Shown: positions 6,957 to 13,775 of the stretch, piece by piece
How positions within the stretch are numbered: the stretch's first letter is position 1
Layout: each line of letters opens with the position of its first letter
DNA from: Lysobacteraceae bacterium UBA6001
GTDB lineage: Bacteria; Pseudomonadota; Gammaproteobacteria; Xanthomonadales; Xanthomonadaceae
Assembly: GCA_002429615.1 (NCBI GenBank)
Contig: DJAN01000135.1
Span: forward strand, 1-26,188
Length of the DNA: 26,188 nt
Direction: 5' to 3'
Program-made: the position numbers and the translations under genes
Notes under the pieces: generated by a model
Seen by the model: the letters and a program-made list of their open reading frames with translations, nothing else
Database searches by the model: none
Told to the model about the DNA's origin: nothing

Positions 6957-8573
6957 ATGCCCAAGACCGCCACGAAGAAGACGCCGGCGCCCGCGAAGCG
7001 CGCCGCGACGCCGGCCCCGAAGTCCGCCCCCGCGAGCGGGCGCAAGCCCAACATCCTGGTGATCTGGGGTGATGACATCGGCATCAGCAACCTGAGCTGC
7101 TACACCAAGGGGCTGATGGGTTACCAGACACCGAATATCGATCGACTGGCCCAGGAAGGCATGTTGTTCACCGATTCCTACGGCGAGCAGTCCTGCACGG
7201 CGGGGCGTTCTTCCTTCATCACCGGCCAGAGTGTCTACCGCACGGGCCTGTCGAAGGTGGGCGTTCCCGGCGCGCCGATCGGCATGACCGAAAAGGCGAT
7301 CACCATCGCCGGCGCGCTCAAGAACCAGGGCTACGCCACCGGGCAGTTCGGCAAGAACCACCTCGGCGACCTCAACCACATGCTGCCGACCAACCACGGC
7401 TTCGATGAGTTCTTCGGCAACCTGTACCACCTCAATGCCGAGGAAGAGCCGGAGATGTACGACTACTTCCCGGAAGAGGACTTCTCCGAGTTCCGCAAGG
7501 GCATCCTGCCGCGCGGCGTGATCCACAGCTGGGCCACGACCAAGGACGACCCCACCGTGCAGCCGCGCTGGGGCAAGGTCGGCAAGCAGAAGATCGAGGA
7601 CACCGGCCCGCTGACCACCGAGCGCATGGAAACCTGTGATGACGAGTTCGTCGCCGCCGCCAAGGACTTCATCCAGCGCGCGCACGACAACGACGAGCCG
7701 TTCTTCGTGTGGCTGAACACCACGCACATGCATATGTTCACCCACACCAAGAAGGACAGCCTGGGCCAGGCGGGCCGCTGGCAGTCGCCGTACCACGACA
7801 CCATGATCGACCACGACCGCAATGTCGGCGAGATGCTGGATTTCCTGGAGGAACTCGGCATCGACCAGGACACCTTCGTGATGTACTCGACCGACAACGG
7901 CCCGCATCGCAATTCCTGGCCGGATGGCGGCACCACGCCGTTCCGCAGCGAGAAGAACACCAACTGGGAAGGCGCGTTCCGGGTGCCGATGCTGACGCGC
8001 TGGCCGGGCAGGATCGCGCCTGGAAGCGTCTCCAATGAAATCGTGCAGCACCACGACTGGCTCCCCACCTTCCTGGCGATGGCCGGCGAGCCGGACGTGG
8101 TGGAGAAGTGCAAGAAGGGCTACAAGGCGATCGGCCGCACCTACAAGAACCACATTGACGGCTACAACCTGGTGCCTTACCTGACCGGCCAGGAAGCCAA
8201 GAGTCCGCGAAAGATGTTTGTCTACCTGAGCGACGATGGCGACGTGCTCGGCGTGCGCTATGACAACTGGAAGATCGTGTTCATGGAGCAGCGCCTGAAA
8301 GGCACGATGCAGCTGTGGGCGGAGCCGTTCACGCGGCTGCGGTTGCCGAAGCTGTTCAACCTGCGTACCGACCCTTACGAGTACGCGGACATCACCTCCA
8401 ACTCCTACTACGAGTGGTTCCTCTACCACGGTTACATCATCTACGGCGCCTGGGCGATCGCGGACAAGTGGGCGGCGACGTTCAAGGACTTCCCGCCGAT
8501 CCAGCATCCCAACAGCTTCACCATTGATGACGCGCTGAAGGTGATGCAGGACGCGGCCACCGGAAGCCACTGA
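6957..8573 (+). CDS. Cys-type arylsulfatase (formylglycine-dependent sulfatase)
   Basis: This 538-residue sulfatase would hydrolyse a sulfate ester using a formylglycine made from Cys80 in the motif CTAGRSSFITG, which fits the C-x-(P/A)-x-R sulfatase signature. Metal-binding residues are visible: D39/D40 in IWGDDIG, and D313-N314 in STDNGPH. His and Lys residues in GKNHLGDL and HMHMF fit the active site. The first 30 residues are rich in Lys, Ala and Pro and do not form a signal peptide, so the enzyme looks cytoplasmic. That suits maturation by the formylglycine-generating enzyme encoded two genes downstream. ATG 6957 is preceded by AGAGGA at 6944-6949. The substrate cannot be inferred. Closely related HAD and FGE partners make sulfatase a better call than phosphonate hydrolase or another alkaline-phosphatase-fold enzyme. 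Confidence 0.95.
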   Translation: MPKTATKKTPAPAKRAATPAPKSAPASGRKPNILVIWGDDIGISNLSCYTKGLMGYQTPNIDRLAQEGMLFTDSYGEQSCTAGRSSFITGQSVYRTGLSKVGVPGAPIGMTEKAITIAGALKNQGYATGQFGKNHLGDLNHMLPTNHGFDEFFGNLYHLNAEEEPEMYDYFPEEDFSEFRKGILPRGVIHSWATTKDDPTVQPRWGKVGKQKIEDTGPLTTERMETCDDEFVAAAKDFIQRAHDNDEPFFVWLNTTHMHMFTHTKKDSLGQAGRWQSPYHDTMIDHDRNVGEMLDFLEELGIDQDTFVMYSTDNGPHRNSWPDGGTTPFRSEKNTNWEGAFRVPMLTRWPGRIAPGSVSNEIVQHHDWLPTFLAMAGEPDVVEKCKKGYKAIGRTYKNHIDGYNLVPYLTGQEAKSPRKMFVYLSDDGDVLGVRYDNWKIVFMEQRLKGTMQLWAEPFTRLRLPKLFNLRTDPYEYADITSNSYYEWFLYHGYIIYGAWAIADKWAATFKDFPPIQHPNSFTIDDALKVMQDAATGSH

Positions 8574-8623
8574 TGTCCGTGCGGGGCCACGCGGATCGTG
8601 GCCCCGCCGGCGAGGAGCGCCAC

Positions 8624-9538
8624 ATGTCCCGACCCCTGCCTTCATGGAACGACGGCCCCGTGCGCGAGGCCATCACCGGCTTCGTCGCGCGGGTGACCGC
8701 CGAGGGCGGGGCGGACTATGTGCCGCCCGCCGAGCGGGTGGCCGTGTTCGACAACGACGGCACGCTGTGGGCGGAGTATCCGTTGTACGTGCAGATCTAC
8801 TTCACCCTCAGCCAGGTCGAACGCCTGGCGGAGGCCGACCCGACGCTGAAGCACAAACCGGCGTTCCAGGCCCTGCTGGCGCACGACCTCAAGGCGTTGC
8901 AGGGCCTGCCCAAGCGCGAGGTATTCGAGCCCGCGTTCGCGGTGCATGCCGGGATGACGGTGGAGGAATTCCGCGCCACCGCCCGCGCGTGGCTGGCCGA
9001 GGCGCGGCATCCCAAGTATGGGCGGCTGTTCACCGCCTGCATCTACCAGCCGCAACTGGAGCTGATGGACTACCTGCGCCAGCACGGCTTCAAGGTGTTC
9101 ATCGTGACGGGCGGCGGCATCGAGTTCGTGCGCGTGATCGCCGAGCGGCTGTATGGCGTTCCGCCGGAACGGGTGATTGGCTCCAGCACGCGGGCGACGC
9201 TGGAACTGGCGCCGGACAGCGCCTGGATCCGCAAGCTGCCCGAGCTCGGCAGCTTCGACGACCGCGCCGAGAAGCCGGTCAACATTGCCTTGCATATCGG
9301 GCGGCGGCCGATCTTCGCGTTCGGCAACTCGGACGGTGACGTGGCCATGCTGCGTTACACGCTCGCCGGCGAAGGCGAACGCCTGGCGCTGATGCTGCAT
9401 CACGACGATGGCGAGCGCGAAGCCGCCTATGACCGGCAGTTCCTGGTCAGTCCGCTCGACGAGGGCCTGGACCAGGCCGAAGCCTATGGATTCCAGATGG
9501 TCAGCATGAAACACGACTGGGGGAGGGTGTTCGCATGA
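8624..9538 (+). CDS. HAD-superfamily phosphatase-like hydrolase
   Basis: This is a 304-residue haloacid dehalogenase-fold hydrolase related to phosphoserine-phosphatase-like proteins. Motif I is FDNDGT, with nucleophile D43 and general acid D45. Motif II is the Thr in FIVTGGG, and motif IV is FGNSDGDVAML with acidic metal ligands. A helical cap lies between, roughly residues 60-150. There is no signal peptide, so it is probably cytoplasmic. ATG 8624 is supported by GAGGAG at 8612-8617; an upstream ATG at 8573 overlaps the sulfatase stop and adds an unlikely leader. Its stop overlaps the FGE start (ATGA, 9535-9538), indicating translational coupling. Sitting between a sulfatase and its activator, it may act on a phosphorylated intermediate of the same substrate. 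That role is inference. Confidence 0.92.
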   Translation: MSRPLPSWNDGPVREAITGFVARVTAEGGADYVPPAERVAVFDNDGTLWAEYPLYVQIYFTLSQVERLAEADPTLKHKPAFQALLAHDLKALQGLPKREVFEPAFAVHAGMTVEEFRATARAWLAEARHPKYGRLFTACIYQPQLELMDYLRQHGFKVFIVTGGGIEFVRVIAERLYGVPPERVIGSSTRATLELAPDSAWIRKLPELGSFDDRAEKPVNIALHIGRRPIFAFGNSDGDVAMLRYTLAGEGERLALMLHHDDGEREAAYDRQFLVSPLDEGLDQAEAYGFQMVSMKHDWGRVFA

Positions 9539-10500
9539 GTCCTGCCGATGGCGACGCGCGGGCGTCGGCCGATATGGTGCAGCTGCCGGGTGGCAGCTTC
9601 GTCATGGGGTCCAACGACCATTACCCGGAGGAGCGTCCGGCGCGGAAGGTGCGCGTGGGCGCTTTCGCGATTGACCGCTACGCGGTGACCAACAGCCAGT
9701 TCGCGCGCTTCGTCGCGGCCACCGGCCATGTCACCCTCGCCGAGCGGCCGGTGGATCCGGCCGACTATCCCGGTGCCGATCCGGCGCTGCTGGTGCCGGC
9801 TTCCGTGGTGTTCGTGCCGCCGCCGGGCCGCGTGGACCTGGGCAACCTGCATAACTGGTGGCAGTACCTGCCGGGCGCCGACTGGCGGCATCCGCGTGGC
9901 CCCGGCAGCAGTCTCGATGGCCTCGACCAGCACCCGGTGGTGCAGGTCGGCTATGACGATGCGCTGGCCTACGCCCGCTGGGCGGGCAAGGACCTGCCCA
10001 CTGAGGCCGAGTGGGAATACGCCGCCTGGGGCGGCCGCGAGGGCGCCGAGTTTGCCTGGGGCGATGAGCTGGTGCCGGATGGCCGCTACATGGCCAATAC
10101 CTGGCAAGGCGAGTTCCCGTGGGACAACCAGGGCCTGGACGGCTATGCGTGGACCGCGCCTGTGGGCAGTTTCCCGCCCAACGGCTACGGCCTCTACGAC
10201 ATGATCGGCAACGTCTGGGAATGGACCCGGGACTGGTACCAGACCCACGACCGCCTGCCGGGCAAGGCCTGCTGCACGCTGGAGAATCCGCGTGGCGGCA
10301 GCCTCGAGGACAGTGTCGATGCGCGGGCGCAGGGCCCGCGCATCCCGCGCCGGGTGATGAAGGGCGGCTCGCACGTCTGCGCGCCGAACTACTGCCGTCG
10401 CTATCGGCCGGCCGCGCGCATGGCGCAGCCGATCGACACCGCCACCTGCCACGTGGGCTTTCGCTGCGTGGTGAGGTCGGAGACTGTCGATGCTCAATGA
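9535..10500 (+). CDS. Formylglycine-generating enzyme (SUMF1/FGE family)
   Basis: This 321-residue protein has the FGE-sulfatase fold. Diagnostic motifs include LPTEAEWEYAA, YDMIGNVWEWTRDWY and, near the C-terminus, GGSHVCAPNYCRRYRPAAR. The last contains C282 and C287, separated like the two active-site cysteines of aerobic FGEs. Many SUMF1-like proteins of other function lack this pair, so true FGE activity is likely: oxygen-dependent conversion of the sulfatase Cys80 to formylglycine. It has no signal peptide, matching a cytoplasmic sulfatase. The start overlaps the HAD stop by four bases, with a GGGGGAGGG purine run just upstream. The end overlaps the DUF1622 gene by 11 bases. Its position beside the sulfatase makes that enzyme the obvious client. 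Confidence 0.95.
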   Translation: MSPADGDARASADMVQLPGGSFVMGSNDHYPEERPARKVRVGAFAIDRYAVTNSQFARFVAATGHVTLAERPVDPADYPGADPALLVPASVVFVPPPGRVDLGNLHNWWQYLPGADWRHPRGPGSSLDGLDQHPVVQVGYDDALAYARWAGKDLPTEAEWEYAAWGGREGAEFAWGDELVPDGRYMANTWQGEFPWDNQGLDGYAWTAPVGSFPPNGYGLYDMIGNVWEWTRDWYQTHDRLPGKACCTLENPRGGSLEDSVDARAQGPRIPRRVMKGGSHVCAPNYCRRYRPAARMAQPIDTATCHVGFRCVVRSETVDAQ

Positions 10501-10915
10501 GTGGCTGCTGCGGATCAGCGAGCCGACGATCGTCATCATCGACCTGATGGCGCTGGTGATCATCGTGATCGGTACGGTGATCTCGTTCGTGGCTGCGCTA
10601 CGCCTGTTCATCGGGGGAGCGCTGAATCCGGCCGAGCGCGGTGCGCGCGGCTACATCAAGGGTCACATGCGCCGCCTGCTGTGGATGGACTACGGGCGCT
10701 GGCTGGTGGCCGCGCTCACCTTCCAGCTTGCCGCCGACATCGTCGAGTCGGCGATCGCGCCGACCTGGGAGGCGATCGGACAGCTGGGCGCGATCGCCGT
10801 CATCCGCACCTTCCTCAACTATTTCCTCGAACGCGACATGGAAGAAGTGCGCGAGCGCGAGGACAGCCGTGCCGAACAGAAAGCCGTTCCAGATCAGAGT
10901 GAGACCGCGCCATGA
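10490..10915 (+). CDS. DUF1622-family membrane protein
   Basis: This 141-residue protein has a hydrophobic N-terminal segment (about 14-40) and further hydrophobic helices near 65-85 and 92-112. A charged C-terminal tail is rich in Glu and Arg. The arrangement and the motif around RLLWMDYGRWLV-ALTFQLAADIVES match what I know of DUF1622 proteins, whose function is not established. The start overlaps the FGE gene by 11 bases and the stop overlaps the next start as ATGA, so it is firmly inside the operon. It is likely an inner-membrane partner of the sulfatase pathway, but no reaction can be assigned. Confidence 0.85.
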   Translation: MLNEWLLRISEPTIVIIDLMALVIIVIGTVISFVAALRLFIGGALNPAERGARGYIKGHMRRLLWMDYGRWLVAALTFQLAADIVESAIAPTWEAIGQLGAIAVIRTFLNYFLERDMEEVREREDSRAEQKAVPDQSETAP

Positions 10916-11898
10916 AATGCCGAGCCGTCGATTACCGTGTTCACCCCCTGGCCGTTCGCGGCTGCCTGTCGCTGGGCCTGCTGCTGGCGGCGCTGCACGC
11001 CGCGCCGGCGCTGGCTACCGAAGGCGCGCTGGGCCGTTCGCTCACCGGCGCGCAGATCCAGGCGTATGCCGGCATCATCCCGCCCGAGCCCGGCATGCAG
11101 TGGTCGCTGGGTTATCTGCACTACGACGGCAAGATCGGCGGCAGTCGCCAGGCGCCGATCGCCGGACAGGTGTCATTGGGACTGCGCGCCGACATGGACC
11201 TGCTCTCGGCGACGGGGGTCTACATCTGGCCCACCGGCGAGGGGCGCTGGAACTACGCCTCGATGGTGACCGCGCCCTACGTGATGGCCGACGTGGATGC
11301 CACGCTCGGCGTCGGTGCACAGCAGCGTCGCGTCAGCGACAGCACCTCGAACTGGTTCGACCTCTATTTCGCGCCGGTGCTGGCGAGCTATCACATCAGC
11401 CAGGTGGAGCATCTCTCGCTCGGCGTCTACATCTATGCGCCAACCGCCAAGTACGACCCGAAAAAGCTGGCCAATCCCGGCATGAATGTCTGGACGTTCT
11501 CGCCGAGCGTGGGTTACACCCACCTGTACCAGAAGGGCACGCTGGAGTTCAGCGTGCTGGGCGCGGTCGACTTCTACGACCGCAATGACGATACCGGCTA
11601 CAAGAACGCACCGGTATGGCGCCTGGATTCGATGCTGGTCAAGCGCACGCCCAGTGGTTGGGGCGTGGGCGTGGTGGGCGGTTGGATCCAGCAGCTCGGC
11701 GATGACTCCGGGTCCACCGCCGACCGCCTCAACGGCTTCAAGGGGCGCTCGCTCGGCCTGGGCCCGATCATCAGCTATGGCAAGAAGTGGTCCGGAGGGG
11801 AACACCTGGACCTGAGCCTGCGCTACGTCTCCGAGTTCAACGTCAAGAACCGCTTCGATGGCGATCCCATCGTCGCCACGGCCAGCTTTGGCTTCTGA
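10912..11898 (+). CDS. Outer-membrane beta-barrel, phenol-degradation MetA/transporter-like family
   Basis: This 328-residue protein starts with a signal peptide (hydrophobic stretch about 18-34, cleavage after ALA near 36). It then reads as alternating amphipathic beta strands and ends in Phe (ATASFGF), as outer-membrane barrels do. Phrases such as NVWTFSPSVGYTHL and LGLGPIISYGKKW fit the Phenol_MetA_deg/SphA-like group of barrels. These are proposed channels for hydrophobic or organic compounds. Its ATGA overlap with DUF1622 ties it to the sulfatase operon, so it may let the sulfated substrate or a product cross the outer membrane. That role is inferred from context. Confidence 0.85.
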   Translation: MKCRAVDYRVHPLAVRGCLSLGLLLAALHAAPALATEGALGRSLTGAQIQAYAGIIPPEPGMQWSLGYLHYDGKIGGSRQAPIAGQVSLGLRADMDLLSATGVYIWPTGEGRWNYASMVTAPYVMADVDATLGVGAQQRRVSDSTSNWFDLYFAPVLASYHISQVEHLSLGVYIYAPTAKYDPKKLANPGMNVWTFSPSVGYTHLYQKGTLEFSVLGAVDFYDRNDDTGYKNAPVWRLDSMLVKRTPSGWGVGVVGGWIQQLGDDSGSTADRLNGFKGRSLGLGPIISYGKKWSGGEHLDLSLRYVSEFNVKNRFDGDPIVATASFGF

Positions 11899-11943
11899 GT
11901 TCCGCTGCTCCCACGACTTGTTCCCTTCCTGAAGGAGATCGTC

Positions 11944-12495
11944 ATGAAATTCCGCCTGATGCTTGCCTCGCTCGTAGTCGTGGCGCTTGCGGCCTGCGCT
12001 TCCTCGCCCACGGTGAAGACCGATCATGATCCGTCGGTCGATTTCTCCAAGTACCGCACCTACACCTGGGGCATGACGCCGCAGGCCGGCTCGCCACTGG
12101 TGCAGCAGCGCATCGTCGACGGCATCGACGCCCGCCTGCAGGCGCGTGGCTGGCGCCAGGCGCCCGATGGCCAGGTGACGCTGGCCGCGCATGTCATCAC
12201 CTCGCAGCGGCAGACGCTGGACACGTTCTATACCGGCACCGGCATGGGCGGTTGGGGCTGGCGCGGTGGTTGGGGCGGCGGCATGGCGATGGGCAGCGCG
12301 CAGACCACGGTACGCACCTATGACGTCGGCACCTTGGTGGTGGACATGTTCGACACCAGCACCAAGCAGGCGATCTGGCGCGGTACCGCCAGCGGCACCG
12401 TGCCCAGCTCCACCGACAAGGTGAATGCCGCCGTCGAAGCCGGGCTGGACAAGATGTTCGCCGGCTTCCCGCCGGGTTCGGCGCCGGCCAAGTGA
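11944..12495 (+). CDS. DUF4136 lipoprotein
   Basis: This is a 183-residue lipoprotein. A short signal sequence ends in the lipobox LAAC, with lipidation at Cys18. The mature part begins with the DUF4136-type pattern DFSKYRTYTW. It also contains a Gly/Trp-rich loop (GMGGWGWRGGWGGG, about 100-113) and ends with an alpha-helical region, AAVEAGLDKMFAGFPP. Proteins of this family are envelope lipoproteins of unknown function. AAGGAG at 11932-11937 is a strong ribosome-binding site six bases before the ATG. The stop overlaps the next start as GTGA. It could be an accessory of the neighbouring barrels. Confidence 0.92.
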   Translation: MKFRLMLASLVVVALAACASSPTVKTDHDPSVDFSKYRTYTWGMTPQAGSPLVQQRIVDGIDARLQARGWRQAPDGQVTLAAHVITSQRQTLDTFYTGTGMGGWGWRGGWGGGMAMGSAQTTVRTYDVGTLVVDMFDTSTKQAIWRGTASGTVPSSTDKVNAAVEAGLDKMFAGFPPGSAPAK

Positions 12496-13760
12496 GCGTC
12501 GGCAACGACGCCAGGTACCGCCCGTCGCGCGACCCCGGTCGCCGCGGGCGTCACTTGGCGCGTTGCCTGCTCGGCCTGGCCGCTTGGCCGCTGCTGGCGG
12601 ACGCGCAGGCAGCGGATGCCGCGCCGCCGGCCCCTGCGGCGAACGCCGCTTCCACCGCGGCACCGGCGGCCAAACCCGGCTTCTGGCAGACCCTGCACGA
12701 CCCGCAGGACGGCAAGCTCGACATGTCCGAGTGGTTGCTCAACCACCGTGGCGTGCTGCCGGTGCCGATCGTCATCACCGAGCCGGCGCTGGGCTACGGC
12801 GGCGGCGTGGCGCTGATGTTCTTCCACCGCCCGCAAGGCAGCGCGGCCATGCGCACCACCGCCAGCGGCAAGACGCGCTTTATCTCGCCGAACATCTACG
12901 GCGTGATGGGCATGAAGACCGAGAATGGCAGCAATGCCTACGGTGGCGGGGCGATGCTGCACTTCGACGAGGACCGCTGGCGCTACAAGGGCGGCGTGGC
13001 CAAGGCCTCGTTCAACCTGGACTTCTACACCCAGGGAAAATTCTTCCCGGCCCAGGAGATCGGCTACAACGTCGATGGCCTGGCCTCGTTCCAGCAGGTG
13101 TCGCGCCGGATCGGCGACGATGACTTCTATGTCGGGCTGTCCTGGATCTACATGGACCTGGACGTCGCGTTCGATACCGCCTCGGACAGCCAGTTCTTCA
13201 CCGACCGCGAACTAGCGCAGAAGAGTTCCGGCCTCGGCCTGATGCTGGAGTACGACACCCGCGACAATCCGTTCACCCCGTCCAGCGGCTGGACCGCTGC
13301 ACTGGACGCGAACTTCTATCGCGAGGGCTTCGGTGGCGATGTCGACTTCGACAGCTATCGCGCCCACGCCTTCGCCTATTGGCCGGTATGGGACAAGCGC
13401 CTGGTGATCGGCGGACGGCTGGATCTGCGCGCGGTCGACGGTGACGTGCCGTTCTATCGGTTGCCGTATGTCGATATGCGCGGCATTGCCGCCGGTCGTT
13501 ACCAGGACCGTCGTGCGGCGATGGCCGAAACCGAGCTGCGTTGGAATCTCACCCCGCGCTGGGCGCTGATCGGCTTTGTCGGCGCCGGGCGCGCCTGGGG
13601 CCGGCGCGACAGTTTCGGCGATGCCACCACCGCCGTGGCCAAGGGCGCCGGCTTCCGCTACCTGCTGGCGCGCAAGCTGGGCATGTATGGCGGCCTGGAT
13701 TACGCCTGGGGTCCGGACGACCATACGTTCTACATCCAGATGGGCAGCGCCTGGCGATAG
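12492..13760 (+). CDS. Omp85/BamA-like outer-membrane barrel without POTRA domains
   Basis: This is a 422-residue protein starting with GTG in a GTGA overlap. After a basic n-region there is a hydrophobic signal segment (about 23-38, cleavage near ADAQA). An Ala/Pro linker (about 40-62) follows, then about 350 residues of beta strands resembling the surface-antigen D15/Omp85 barrel. Examples are EYDTRDNPFTPSSGW, the widely conserved barrel motif, and the closing strand FYIQMGSAWR. There is no room for POTRA repeats, so it is not BamA or TamA proper. The two-residue extension past the usual aromatic end (WR) is unusual. The next gene also has an Omp85-type barrel, 15 bases downstream. Confidence 0.88.
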   Translation: MSVGNDARYRPSRDPGRRGRHLARCLLGLAAWPLLADAQAADAAPPAPAANAASTAAPAAKPGFWQTLHDPQDGKLDMSEWLLNHRGVLPVPIVITEPALGYGGGVALMFFHRPQGSAAMRTTASGKTRFISPNIYGVMGMKTENGSNAYGGGAMLHFDEDRWRYKGGVAKASFNLDFYTQGKFFPAQEIGYNVDGLASFQQVSRRIGDDDFYVGLSWIYMDLDVAFDTASDSQFFTDRELAQKSSGLGLMLEYDTRDNPFTPSSGWTAALDANFYREGFGGDVDFDSYRAHAFAYWPVWDKRLVIGGRLDLRAVDGDVPFYRLPYVDMRGIAAGRYQDRRAAMAETELRWNLTPRWALIGFVGAGRAWGRRDSFGDATTAVAKGAGFRYLLARKLGMYGGLDYAWGPDDHTFYIQMGSAWR

Positions 13761-13775
13761 CCCCCGGAGACTTCG

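Noticed and set aside
6849..8645. Minus-strand open frame of 598 codons opposite the sulfatase
   Set aside because: The sulfatase on the plus strand has intact catalytic motifs; the antisense frame has low-complexity His/Val/Arg sequence and no family features.
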